In this document: piece after piece, positions 27,643 to 36,305 of the stretch
Position numbering within the stretch: position 1 is the stretch's first letter
Layout of the letters: the number at the start of each line of letters is the position of its first letter
NCBI GenBank assembly: GCA_902620285.1
Contig: CACNHT010000010.1
Span: forward strand, 1-48,484
Length of the DNA stretch: 48,484 nucleotides
Direction of reading: 5' to 3'
Source of the DNA: an uncultured Alphaproteobacteria bacterium
Lineage (GTDB): Bacteria; Pseudomonadota; Alphaproteobacteria; HIMB59; GCA-002718135
Translations under genes and position numbers: made by a program
Notes under the pieces: generated by a model
Told to the model about the DNA's origin: nothing
Database searches by the model: none
What the model saw: only the letters and a program-made list of their open reading frames with translations

Positions 27643-28098
27643 TTAATTCTTTTTTTGGTCTTCTTTAAGAGATCTAACTCTGACAATAACATCAATATTA
27701 TGCAATGAGAGACAAGCAGGAATAGAAGGTATATCAAGATTAATATTTTTTGTAGGTATATCATGAATCTTACCTTCATCTTCAATATACAAATGATAAT
27801 GAGATTTATTATTATTACAATAGAGTGATTTATTTTGATCAACAACTATTTCTCTTATTAAACCTAATGAGGTAAATTGTTTTAAGGTGTTATAAATTGT
27901 AGCCATAGAAATTTTTCTATCTTCTTTTTTTACTTCATCAAAAAGATTCTCAGCAGAAATATGCCTGTCACCTTTTTCAAAAATTAATTTAGCTAAAATT
28001 CTTCTTTGTTTTGTTGGTCTTATACCACTTTCCTCTATTTTTTTCAGTGCGCGGCTGTAAGGACTTAGAGGATCAATTACTTTGTTTTCTATTCTCAT
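27643..28098 (-). CDS. irr: Iron response regulator Irr (Fur superfamily)
   Basis: Fur-superfamily regulator of 151 aa that in Alphaproteobacteria senses haem status and controls iron and haem genes. Irr-type features are SGIRPTKQRRILAKLIFEKG, MATIYNTLKQFTSLGLIREI, HDIPTKNI and the C-terminal NIDVIVRVRSL. The CxxC zinc pairs of Fur/Zur are absent. The usual HHH haem/metal motif is reduced to SHYHLYIED, and there is no N-terminal GCPWHD-type haem motif. It heads the operon with acetoacetyl-CoA synthetase and is divergent from the hydrolase gene across only 16 bp. Confidence 0.9.
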   Translation of the reverse strand: MRIENKVIDPLSPYSRALKKIEESGIRPTKQRRILAKLIFEKGDRHISAENLFDEVKKEDRKISMATIYNTLKQFTSLGLIREIVVDQNKSLYCNNNKSHYHLYIEDEGKIHDIPTKNINLDIPSIPACLSLHNIDVIVRVRSLKEDQKKN

Positions 28099-28114
28099 AA
28101 TATTATAATAAGTA

Positions 28115-28912
28115 ATGAATTACATTTTTTCTGCAATTTTTCTATATTTTTTTTTAGGTTTTCTCTTGTATATCTTTCAAAGACGCATTGTTTTTAATAA
28201 ATCAGGACACCCAGGCGCACCAAAGGATTATAACTTGGATAATACAGAAGAAGTTTATATTAAAACTGAGGATAACTTAAAGCTGTTATCATGGTATCAT
28301 AAAGGGAATAATAAACTCCCTTTAATAGTCTATTTTCATGGTAATTCTTTTCATATCGGAGATAGAGCTTACAGAATCCAGAGGTATATCGAAAAAAATT
28401 GGAGCGTACTTTTAGTTTCCTGGAGAGGTTTTGGAGGTAACAAAGGAAATCCAACAGAAAAAAATTTATATAAAGATGCAGAAGCAGTATTAAAATGGAT
28501 TAAAAATAATACTGAATTTAAATTTAAAGAATTAGTGATTTATGGAGAATCACTCGGATCTGGTGCTGCAGTAGAAATGGGCACAAAATACGAATTTTTA
28601 TCTATTGTTTTAGAAGCGCCATTTACATCTATCAATGATATTGCAAAAAAAAGATATAAAATATTTCCAACAAAATATTTAGTTAAAGATAAATTCGATA
28701 ACTTCAGTAAAATTGATAAAATAAACTCGCCATTACTTATCATTAGTGGCAAAAAGGATGAAATTGTACCGCATGAACAAAGTATTAAGCTTTATGATAA
28801 AGCAAAAGTAATAAAAAAGAGTGTTTTTATTGACGAAGCAATACACAATAATCTATATGATTTCGGGATTGAAAAAGACGTAATTGGCTTTAATTTAAAA
28901 CTATGGAAATAG
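28115..28912 (+). CDS. Membrane-anchored alpha/beta hydrolase (BEM46/ABHD13-like)
   Basis: Serine hydrolase of unknown substrate, 265 aa. An N-terminal membrane anchor (about residues 3-20) is followed by QRRIVFNKSGHPGAP. The oxyanion motif is FHGNSF and the nucleophile elbow GESLGSG carries S146. An acid in GKKDEIVP and a histidine in DEAIHNNLYD complete the triad. This layout matches bacterial BEM46-like proteins. It overlaps nhaD by 10 bp. A TATAAT sits 5 bp before its ATG, so a very short or leaderless transcript is possible. Confidence 0.87.
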   Translation: MNYIFSAIFLYFFLGFLLYIFQRRIVFNKSGHPGAPKDYNLDNTEEVYIKTEDNLKLLSWYHKGNNKLPLIVYFHGNSFHIGDRAYRIQRYIEKNWSVLLVSWRGFGGNKGNPTEKNLYKDAEAVLKWIKNNTEFKFKELVIYGESLGSGAAVEMGTKYEFLSIVLEAPFTSINDIAKKRYKIFPTKYLVKDKFDNFSKIDKINSPLLIISGKKDEIVPHEQSIKLYDKAKVIKKSVFIDEAIHNNLYDFGIEKDVIGFNLKLWK

Positions 28913-30204
28913 ATCTAACAACATCATATGTAGGCATTTTAAGCCTTATTGTATTTGTTCTTGCATATGCTGTTGTAATGGCTGAAGAATTTAGCCATTT
29001 AAGAAAATCTAAACCAGTTATTATTTCAGCTGCTGTAATATGGGGTATTATTGCTTTCCATTTTTCTTCTGATAAGCAATATGCCAAAGAAATTGAGTAT
29101 GCTTTAGAGCATAATATCTTAGAATTTGCAGAACTTTTCCTATTTCTTCTCGTTGCTATGACTTACATCAATGCTTTAGAAGAAAGAAAAGTTTTCGATG
29201 TAGTCAGATACCAATTAACATCAAGGGGATTTAGCTTTAGACAATTATTTATATTCACAGGTATAATTACTTTTTTCTTATCTCCTATAGCTGATAACTT
29301 AACAACTGCACTAGTCATGTGTTCTGTAGTAATGGCCTGTGGTAAAGGTAATACAAAATTTATATCGATTGGTTGTATTAATATAGTTGTTGCAGCAAAT
29401 GCAGGTGGTGCTTTTAGTCCATTTGGAGATATAACTACCTTAATGGTATGGCAGGCTGGTATTGTCGAATTTTTTACATTTTTTAAAATATTTTTTCCTT
29501 CTGTGGTTAATTACATAATTCCTGCAGCAGTTATGTATTTCTTTATTCCAAATGAAAAACCACAAATTAGTTCTGATAGAGAATATATGAAAAGAGGTGG
29601 ACGAGTAATTATCTTTTTAGGTTTGCTTACAATTTTTAGTGCTGTAAACTTCCATAATATTCTTCACTTGCCTCCAATGCTTGGCATGATGTTTGGTCTT
29701 GGTCTTCTTGGTTTATATTCTTTTTATTTACAAATTACACATGATCCATCTGTTGAAGACGAAAAATTTGATTTCTTTAGAAAAGTTTCAAGAGCTGAAT
29801 GGGACACTTTATTATTCTTCTTTGGAGTTATTTTAAGTGTAGGTGGTTTAGGATTTATAGGTTACTTAACTGTTGTTTCAGAATTCTTATATATTGGTCT
29901 TGGCCCAACAATGGCAAATTCTATAGTAGGTGTTCTGTCAGCTATCGTAGATAATATACCAGTGATGTTTGCTGTAATTACTATGAGACCGGAAATGTCA
30001 ATTGATCAGTGGTTATTAGTTACATTAACAACAGGAGTGGGTGGTAGCCTATTGTCAATTGGTTCAGCTGCAGGTGTAGCACTTATGGGACAAGCAAGAG
30101 GATATTACACGTTTTTTGGACATTTAAAATGGACTCCAGTTATATTTATTGGTTATGTAGCAAGTATTTATCTTCATGTTTTAATGGCTGACTTGCCTTG
30201 GTAA
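28903..30204 (+). CDS. nhaD: Sodium:proton antiporter NhaD
   Basis: Na+/H+ antiporter of the ion transporter superfamily, 433 aa, about 12 helices. Family segments are FLLVAMTYINALEER, FLSPIADNLTTALVM, NIVVAANAGGAFSPFGDITTLMVWQ (split here as ANAGGAFSPFGDITTLM) and GVLSAIVDNIPVMFA, with the acidic residues expected in the ion path. It would interconvert the proton gradient made by proteorhodopsin or HppA and the Na+ gradient used by TRAP uptake. Its last 31 bp overlap the 3' end of convergent thiP. Confidence 0.95.
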   Translation: MEIDLTTSYVGILSLIVFVLAYAVVMAEEFSHLRKSKPVIISAAVIWGIIAFHFSSDKQYAKEIEYALEHNILEFAELFLFLLVAMTYINALEERKVFDVVRYQLTSRGFSFRQLFIFTGIITFFLSPIADNLTTALVMCSVVMACGKGNTKFISIGCINIVVAANAGGAFSPFGDITTLMVWQAGIVEFFTFFKIFFPSVVNYIIPAAVMYFFIPNEKPQISSDREYMKRGGRVIIFLGLLTIFSAVNFHNILHLPPMLGMMFGLGLLGLYSFYLQITHDPSVEDEKFDFFRKVSRAEWDTLLFFFGVILSVGGLGFIGYLTVVSEFLYIGLGPTMANSIVGVLSAIVDNIPVMFAVITMRPEMSIDQWLLVTLTTGVGGSLLSIGSAAGVALMGQARGYYTFFGHLKWTPVIFIGYVASIYLHVLMADLPW

Positions 30205-31763
30205 TTTAAATTATCAATTAATAAAAAAATAATCATACTTAGTATTAAAATTACACCAGCAACAAAAGAAGCTTCGTTAAATTTATAGACACTAATCAAT
30301 TTATATAAGTAAGATGGCAAGGTATCAAAGTTTTGATCTTTAAAAAATGATATTATTGTAAAATCACCAAAAGTAATAACTGTAGAAAATGCAAAAACAA
30401 AAATTATATTTTTCTTAATCATTGGGAGTAAAATAATAAAATAATTTCTTATGCTTATTCGGAAAGTTTGCTGAAAATTTTCAAAATTTAAAAAAATATT
30501 TTTCAGGTTATTAAAAAGTATTAATATAGAAAAAGGTAATAAGAATAGACAATTTATCAAAACTATCACAAAATATTTAAAAAATTGCACATATCTTAAT
30601 TCACCTAATATAATAAAATAACCAAGACTAAATATAATTGGAGAAATAATTATTATTGAAGAGCATATTAAAAATATTGATTGCTGAAAAATCAAATTTT
30701 TATAATTTATTACAAGTATTGATGAAATTATAAACCCAGATATACTAACAATTATTCCTGTAGTAATTGAAATAATAAGAGAATTAAAAAAAGATTCTAA
30801 AAATTTTTCATTAATTAAAGATAGATAAATACCATTATTTATAAAATGATAAATTACAGAGAGTATTGGAGAAAAAAGAAATATCGAAAAAAATACAATT
30901 ATTAAAAAATCTATTATTTTTATAGCTTTGTATTCTTTATGAGGATGAATAAAATTAATTTGATCTATTTCAAAAAAATTTGAACCTTTTAATTTATAAA
31001 AACCAATAAATAAAAAAAATAAACAGATAAAAATTTGTAAAAAACTGAGTAATATTGCTTTATTAAAATTTAGTTCAAAAAGTGCATATTGATAAATTGC
31101 CACCTCAATTGTAGAATAAATAGGTCCACCACCTAACGCCATTACTATTGCAAAACTTAAAAAACAAAGAGAGAATATTATTGAGAACACAGTAAAAAAA
31201 TTTTGTCTTATATAAGGTATTTCTAATTTAAGAAGATTGCCAAAAAAAGTAATGTTTAGAGAACTAGATATTTCATAATATTTTAAAGGTATACTATTTA
31301 ACGATTGAAAAAATAATCGGGTAGCAAATGGTGTATTTAGAAGTATATGGGCAATTAAAATTGCTTTTATTCCAAAAATTGTCTCTATTGATAAAATCTC
31401 GTACAAATTAAAATATGAGTTATAAAAACCATTATTTCCAAAAAGTTTAATAACTGCAAACACAATTAAGATTGTTGGTATTACAAAGCAAAAACCACAA
31501 AGAGAAATGATAAATTTAATAATTTTTAAATTCTTATGTCTATTTAATGCTAATGCGAATGGAATAGCTAAAAAACAACTTAATATTGCTGAAAGAAAAG
31601 CTTGATATAATGAAAAATAAATTAAACGATGCGTATATGAATTTTGAAAAAAATTATAAATATTGTCTAAATCAAAGTTAATTTTTGAAAAAATACCTAT
31701 GAAAGGTAAAAGGATAATTAATCCAAAAATAAATAATACTGAATAATTATATTTATAATACAA
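30174..31763 (-). CDS. thiP: Thiamine ABC transporter permease ThiP
   Basis: Fused double permease of the thiamine importer, 529 aa with about 12 helices. Two permease halves are visible: IKAILIAHILLNTPFATRLF with a degenerate EAA-type loop (KYYEISSSLNITFFGNLLKLEIP, split as KYYEISSSLNI and LLKLEIP), and a second ending in TFGDFTIISFF. The start is TTG, 5 bp after thiB, with no ATG nearby. Composition is extreme in Ile, Phe and Asn. The ATPase gene thiQ, expected next, is absent; the stop lies inside the end of convergent nhaD. Confidence 0.92.
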   Translation of the reverse strand: MYYKYNYSVLFIFGLIILLPFIGIFSKINFDLDNIYNFFQNSYTHRLIYFSLYQAFLSAILSCFLAIPFALALNRHKNLKIIKFIISLCGFCFVIPTILIVFAVIKLFGNNGFYNSYFNLYEILSIETIFGIKAILIAHILLNTPFATRLFFQSLNSIPLKYYEISSSLNITFFGNLLKLEIPYIRQNFFTVFSIIFSLCFLSFAIVMALGGGPIYSTIEVAIYQYALFELNFNKAILLSFLQIFICLFFLFIGFYKLKGSNFFEIDQINFIHPHKEYKAIKIIDFLIIVFFSIFLFSPILSVIYHFINNGIYLSLINEKFLESFFNSLIISITTGIIVSISGFIISSILVINYKNLIFQQSIFLICSSIIIISPIIFSLGYFIILGELRYVQFFKYFVIVLINCLFLLPFSILILFNNLKNIFLNFENFQQTFRISIRNYFIILLPMIKKNIIFVFAFSTVITFGDFTIISFFKDQNFDTLPSYLYKLISVYKFNEASFVAGVILILSMIIFLLIDNLNYQGKSAIKT

Positions 31764-31768
31764 TTTAT

Positions 31769-32752
31769 TTACGAGGCATTAAGCCACTCATCAATCCATT
31801 TTTCTTTATTCATATTAATATCTTTTGGATTCATTTGAATAAAGTTAGGAACATCTAGTTTATCAAATGCCTCAGGTAAATCTTTTATATTTGTAACAGG
31901 GTACATAATATTTGTTGATGGTATGACTGATTGAAATTCTTCTGACAACATAAAGTTAAGAAATTTATTTGCTAAATCTTTATTTTGTGAATTATTTAAA
32001 ATGCCTGCAAATTCAATTGTTATATAATTTCCCTCTTCAAAAGTTGTAGCAAGAATATCATACCTTTCTTCAAACATTATATGTGCGGCTGGAGATGTTG
32101 TATAACTTAAAACCATGTCAGCTTCTCCTGCCATAAAAAAATTATAATAGGCATCTGTCCAACCTTTGGTAACGGAAATAATTTTTTTATTTAATTTTTT
32201 CCATTCATCTCCAGCTTTATCTCCATATAATGCTTTCATCCAAGTTAATAATCCTAATCCAGGGGTAGAGGTTCTCGGGTCTTGAATTACAATTCTAGCA
32301 TTAGTAGAATTAATTAACTCGTCCATTGATTTTGGAGGTGTTGCTAAATTTACTTCATTATACACAAAAGAAAAGTATCCATAATTATATGGAACAAATT
32401 TATTACTTTCCCATTTTAATGGTAAATTAATTAAGTTGTTTAAGTCATTGATATTATGAGTTGTAAAAAGCTCAGATTGTTCGGCTAAATCAAATAAATT
32501 CATATCAAGACCTAAAACTATATCTGCCTTGGAAGTATCACCTTCTAAAATAACTTTATTCAATAATGTTGCGGCACTGTCTACAGCAACAAATTCTACA
32601 TCCGCATTATGTTTTTCTTCAAATATTTTTTCAATTATGGGTCCTGGACCCCATTCTGATACAAAAGAGTCGTATGTATAAATAGTTAGTTTCTCTGCAT
32701 AGATTGAGAGAGAAATAAATAAGGTAGTTAAAAAAATTAGTATTGTTTTCAT
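31769..32752 (-). CDS. thiB: Thiamine ABC transporter substrate-binding protein ThiB
   Basis: Periplasmic thiamine-binding protein, 327 aa. The signal peptide is residues 1-19 (ending IYA) and the mature protein begins EKLTIYTYDSFVSEWGPG, the ThiB signature. WMKALYGDKAGDEWKKL and SYTTSPAAHIMFEE also fit. It is preceded by a TPP riboswitch whose 3' end contains its ribosome site. Together with thiP and thiL this points to uptake of thiamine or its phosphates. Confidence 0.96.
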   Translation of the reverse strand: MKTILIFLTTLFISLSIYAEKLTIYTYDSFVSEWGPGPIIEKIFEEKHNADVEFVAVDSAATLLNKVILEGDTSKADIVLGLDMNLFDLAEQSELFTTHNINDLNNLINLPLKWESNKFVPYNYGYFSFVYNEVNLATPPKSMDELINSTNARIVIQDPRTSTPGLGLLTWMKALYGDKAGDEWKKLNKKIISVTKGWTDAYYNFFMAGEADMVLSYTTSPAAHIMFEERYDILATTFEEGNYITIEFAGILNNSQNKDLANKFLNFMLSEEFQSVIPSTNIMYPVTNIKDLPEAFDKLDVPNFIQMNPKDINMNKEKWIDEWLNAS

Positions 32753-32753
32753 G

Positions 32754-32817
32754 TTTCCTCCGCTGGCATTATCCAGATCAGGTTAAAAGGGTATAAATCT
32801 CAGCATTTAAGCACCCC
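32754..32817 (-). promoter_or_regulatory. TPP riboswitch (THI element) upstream of thiB
   Basis: Read on the minus strand, the leader contains the thi-box segments in order: GGGGTGC, GCTGAGA, TACCC, AACCTGATCTGG and ATAATGCCAGCGGAGG. The GGAGG at its 3' end lies 5 bp from the thiB ATG, so ligand binding would hide the ribosome site and act on translation. No terminator stem is visible between aptamer and gene. Confidence 0.95.
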
Positions 32818-32824
32818 AAATTTA

Positions 32825-32853
32825 ATTATAATAAATAATATTTTATAAAACAA
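32825..32853 (-). promoter_or_regulatory. Promoter of thiB-thiP
   Basis: On the minus strand, TTGTTT (32853-32848), a 17-bp spacer and a perfect TATAAT (32830-32825) place transcription start near 32818, at the first base of the riboswitch. Confidence 0.6.
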
Positions 32854-32864
32854 ACATAAAAGAA

Positions 32865-32892
32865 TTGTTTTTAGGTTATTTATGAATATAAC
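32865..32892 (+). promoter_or_regulatory. Promoter of tRNA-Pro
   Basis: TTGTTT (32865-32870), a 16-bp spacer and TATAAC (32887-32892), with the tRNA beginning 10 bp later. It lies back-to-back with the thiB promoter, 11 bp apart. Confidence 0.55.
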
Positions 32893-32901
32893 AAATTTTT
32901 T

Positions 32902-32978
32902 CGGGGAGTAGCGCAGCCTGGTAGCGCACCTGGTTTGGGACCAGGGGGTCGAAGGTTCGAATCCTTTCTCCCCGACCA
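32902..32978 (+). tRNA. tRNA-Pro (anticodon TGG)
   Basis: A 77-nt cloverleaf with encoded CCA. The acceptor stem CGGGGAG pairs with CTCCCCG, the anticodon loop TTTGGGA sits between CCTGG and CCAGG, and the T-arm is AAGGTTCGAATCCTT. The start codon of the next gene is only 7 bp past the CCA, so both are probably on one transcript. Confidence 0.98.
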
Positions 32979-32985
32979 TAGATAA

Positions 32986-34143
32986 ATGTTTAACTTTCAT
33001 TCAACAGCTAGCTTGATTTTCGGTAATGAAACAGCTGTTAATTCAAGTGATCAAATTGTAAATTTGTTAGGAAAAAATATTTTTGTAATAACTGATGAAG
33101 GATTAACAGAATTAGGATTGTACGATATAACAATTAAAAAACTTCAATCAAACTCAAATATAAATATATTTGATAAAGTTGAGTCTGATCCTTCAAAATC
33201 TACTTTATTAAAAGCATTTGATGAAGCAGCAGATTTCAAATCAACTGGAGTTTTAGGTTTTGGAGGTGGTTCATCTATGGATGTTGCAAAACTTATATCT
33301 TTACTTCTTGGGTCTAATCAGAATATCGATACGATATGGGGGGTTAATAATGCAAAAGGTCCAAGAATACCACTTGTACTAATTCCTACAACAGCAGGAA
33401 CTGGTTCAGAAGTTACACCAATTTCAATAATTACGATGGATGACAAAGAAAAAAAAGGTGTTTCTTCAAAACTTATTTTACCTGATCTTGCTATCTTAGA
33501 TCCATCATTAACTATTAATCTACCTCCAAATATAACCGCATCAACTGGAATAGATGCTATGGTTCATGCAATCGAAGCTTACACTTCTATAAATCCTAAC
33601 AACAATCCTATTTCAAAAATGTTATCTATAGAAGCACTCAAGTTTCTAGGATCATCAATTAAATCTGCTGTATTTGAGGGACATAATATAAATGCCAGAT
33701 CAAATATGCTATTTGGATCAATGTTAGCAGGTAAAGCTTTTGCAAATTCTCCAGTAGCAGCAGTACATGCTTTGGCATATCCTATAGGAGGTCTCTTTAA
33801 TATATCTCATGGACTTTCAAACTCTTTAGTTCTTCCAAGTGTTATGAAATTTAATTCCATAAATAAAGAAACAAAAAAAAATTACGCTAATCTTGCACCA
33901 TTTGTATTTAAAGATTTAGATAATAGCAAAAGTGATGAGATTGTGTGTAACAATTTTATAGATAGTTTAGAAAGTTTGTCTAAGGAACTTAAATTACCTT
34001 ATAGGCTAAGAGATTTAGAAATTCCTGAGGAAGCTTGCCAATTGATGGCTAGTGAAGCAATGAAACAAACTAGATTATTAGTTAATAATCCACGTAAAAT
34101 TGAAGAATCTGACGCCTTTAATATATACAAATCTGTTTGGTAG
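32986..34143 (+). CDS. Iron-containing alcohol dehydrogenase
   Basis: Group III (Fe-type) NAD(P)-dependent alcohol dehydrogenase, 385 aa. It starts with [14 protein letters not shown], typical for the family, so the ATG close to the tRNA is right. Motifs are [25 protein letters not shown], the metal-binding region [12 protein letters not shown], and [22 protein letters not shown] (split as [12 protein letters not shown] and FNISHGLSN). The physiological alcohol is not evident. The 7-nt space after tRNA-Pro contains no Shine-Dalgarno sequence. Confidence 0.93.
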   Translation: MFNFHSTASLIFGNETAVNSSDQIVNLLGKNIFVITDEGLTELGLYDITIKKLQSNSNINIFDKVESDPSKSTLLKAFDEAADFKSTGVLGFGGGSSMDVAKLISLLLGSNQNIDTIWGVNNAKGPRIPLVLIPTTAGTGSEVTPISIITMDDKEKKGVSSKLILPDLAILDPSLTINLPPNITASTGIDAMVHAIEAYTSINPNNNPISKMLSIEALKFLGSSIKSAVFEGHNINARSNMLFGSMLAGKAFANSPVAAVHALAYPIGGLFNISHGLSNSLVLPSVMKFNSINKETKKNYANLAPFVFKDLDNSKSDEIVCNNFIDSLESLSKELKLPYRLRDLEIPEEACQLMASEAMKQTRLLVNNPRKIEESDAFNIYKSVW

Positions 34144-34193
34144 ATTTTGTTTACTTATAAATTAATTTACCTATTTAAATAAAATAGACCTTA

Positions 34194-35804
34194 ATGATAA
34201 AATCAACAGTTAATCAATTTGCAAATTCTCTTGGGTTAAACAAAGATGAATATATTCCAGAGGGCAGAGCTTCCTTTTCACTGTTTAAAATTGAAATTCT
34301 ATCTGGATTAACTGTTGCAATAGCCCTTGTTCCAGAAGCAATTGCATTCGCTTTTGTAGCAGGTGTAGCACCTCTTTCAGGATTGTACGCAGCTTTTATT
34401 GTAGGATTAGTAACTGCAATTTTTGGTGGGAGACCTGGAATGATTTCGGGAGCAACAGGAGCATTAGCTGTTGTTATGGTTTCATTAGTATCGGAACATG
34501 GAGTTCAATATTTATTTGCAACTGTAATCCTGATGGGAATTTTACAATTTCTTGCAGGAATTTTTAAATTAGGAAAATTTATGAGAATGGTTCCTCAACC
34601 TGTAATGCTAGGTTTTGTAAACGGGTTAGCTATAGTAATTGGTTTATCCCAATTACATCAATTTCAAATATATAACTTTGATGGAACATTTACATGGATG
34701 TCAGGGGAAGTGCTTACATATTCTTTAGTATTAGTTTTCTTAACCATGTTAATCATATGGTACTTACCAAGGGTTACTAAATTCATACCATCCACATTAG
34801 CTGCAATTCTTCTTGTTACTTTTCTAGTTTTACTTTTAGATTTACCTGTTCCAAGAGTAGGGGATTTAGCAAGTGTAGCAGGAGGGCTTCCAAATTTTTC
34901 TATTCCAACAGTTCCACTTAATTTAAATACTTTTTTCATTATTTTTCCTTATGCAATTATTTTGGCAGCTATTGGATTAATTGAAAGTCTTCTAACTCTT
35001 AATCTAGTAGGAGAAATAACAAACAAAAAGGGTGGGACAAGACAAGAATGTTTAGCGCAAGGTGTTGCTAATGGTATCACAGGCTTTTTTGGTGGTATGG
35101 GTGGTTGCGCTATGATTGGACAATCGATGATAAATGTAAAATCTGGAGGTAGAACAAGAATTGCTGGTATATCAGCAGCAATTTTTTTACTAATTTTCAT
35201 TCTTTATACTTCAAATTTAATTGAACTTATTCCTATTGCATCATTAGTAGGGGTTATGTTTATGGTTGTAATTGGAACATTTGCTTGGAATTCACTAAAA
35301 TTATTATTTGTTATTCCTCGTTCGGATGCATTGGTAATTGTTTTAGTTACCTTAATAACTGTATTAGAAGATTTAGCTGTTGCTGTAGTTGCTGGCGTTA
35401 TTATTAATGCGTTAGTATTTGCTTGGAAATCTGCTTCAAGAATTAGAGCAATTGAAAGACAATCGAGAACAGAAAAGGGTGCTAAGGTATATGAAATTGA
35501 AGGACCTCTTTTTTTTAGCTCAACTAATAGTTTTTTAGAAATTTTTAAACCTGCCGAAGATCCTAATTTAGTAATAATAGATTTTGCTAATTCAAAAGTT
35601 ATTGATCAATCTGCTTTAAAAGCAATTGAAGATATTGCAGAAAGATATTCCAAATTAGGCAAACAAGTAAAGTTAAGACGTCTTACAAAGGACTGTCACA
35701 GCCTTTTAAGAAAAACAGGTCAATTGATAGTTGATAGTGATGATGATCCAGATTACGGTGTAGCTGTAGATTATAGTGTTAAGCTTGGCATATTTGGTAA
35801 ATAA
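34194..35804 (+). CDS. SulP family anion transporter with STAS domain
   Basis: Inner membrane transporter of the SLC26/SulP family, 536 aa, for sulfate, bicarbonate or another anion. The membrane domain includes GLTVAIALVPEAIAFAFVAG and GLYAAFIVGLVTAIFGGRPGMISGATGA (split as GLYAAFIVGLVTAIFGG and GMISGATGA). A C-terminal STAS domain follows at about residues 430-530 (EIEGPLFFSSTNSF, VIIDFANSKVIDQSAL). It resembles the Na+/bicarbonate-like branch as much as sulfate permeases, and the substrate cannot be decided by eye. It is preceded by a 50-bp gap after the alcohol dehydrogenase. Confidence 0.93.
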   Translation: MIKSTVNQFANSLGLNKDEYIPEGRASFSLFKIEILSGLTVAIALVPEAIAFAFVAGVAPLSGLYAAFIVGLVTAIFGGRPGMISGATGALAVVMVSLVSEHGVQYLFATVILMGILQFLAGIFKLGKFMRMVPQPVMLGFVNGLAIVIGLSQLHQFQIYNFDGTFTWMSGEVLTYSLVLVFLTMLIIWYLPRVTKFIPSTLAAILLVTFLVLLLDLPVPRVGDLASVAGGLPNFSIPTVPLNLNTFFIIFPYAIILAAIGLIESLLTLNLVGEITNKKGGTRQECLAQGVANGITGFFGGMGGCAMIGQSMINVKSGGRTRIAGISAAIFLLIFILYTSNLIELIPIASLVGVMFMVVIGTFAWNSLKLLFVIPRSDALVIVLVTLITVLEDLAVAVVAGVIINALVFAWKSASRIRAIERQSRTEKGAKVYEIEGPLFFSSTNSFLEIFKPAEDPNLVIIDFANSKVIDQSALKAIEDIAERYSKLGKQVKLRRLTKDCHSLLRKTGQLIVDSDDDPDYGVAVDYSVKLGIFGK

Positions 35805-35848
35805 TTAGTTCTTGCTTTTTAAATTCCAAAATATAACGTTTAGTAGAA

Positions 35849-36304
35849 ATGACTCTTATCGGAAAATGCGCGTGCGGTTCAGTAAATTATAAAATAAAAG
35901 ATAAACCTTTGTTTACTCAAGCTTGTCATTGTAATAACTGTAAAATTTCTACAGGCTCTTCTTTTGTTATACATACAATGATTTTTGAAGATGATTTTGA
36001 ATTAAATGGTAATGTTGAATCTACACTGCTCCCTACAGGCAGTGGAAAAGGTTATCGAGCATATTTTTGTAATAATTGTGGTGTTTATTTATATTGTAAA
36101 TACAATGTTGCAAAATCTCGAATTGCAATCAGAACAGCTACACTCGACCAACCAATAACACCGCAAGCACATATTTTTGTGAAAGATAAAGATCCTTGGA
36201 TTGAAATTATTAACAAAGATATTTGCCATGAAGCCATGTATGATCGAGAAACAACTTGGCCAAAAGAGAGCTTAAGAAGACTGTCAGAAAAAGAAAATAA
36301 TTAA
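35849..36304 (+). CDS. GFA-family zinc protein (glutathione-dependent formaldehyde-activating enzyme-like)
   Basis: Small zinc-binding CENP-V/GFA fold protein, 151 aa. Zinc ligands are visible as C7 and C9 (GKCACGSV), C26, C28 and C31 (QACHCNNCK) and the later pair in FCNNCG. Named after an enzyme that helps form S-hydroxymethylglutathione, but most members have no proven activity. Its stop codon is separated by one base from the stop of convergent ytoQ. Confidence 0.9.
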   Translation: MTLIGKCACGSVNYKIKDKPLFTQACHCNNCKISTGSSFVIHTMIFEDDFELNGNVESTLLPTGSGKGYRAYFCNNCGVYLYCKYNVAKSRIAIRTATLDQPITPQAHIFVKDKDPWIEIINKDICHEAMYDRETTWPKESLRRLSEKENN

Positions 36305-36305
36305 T

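Noticed and set aside
27643-28098. Annotation as Fur or PerR
   Set aside because: The CxxC pairs and HHHH metal motif are missing, while the DIP and C-terminal VIVRVRSL segments are those of Irr.
32800-33000. Minus-strand ORF with a [19 protein letters not shown] product
   Set aside because: This is the well-known spurious translation of the antisense strand of a tRNA gene; it lies over tRNA-Pro and the TPP riboswitch region.
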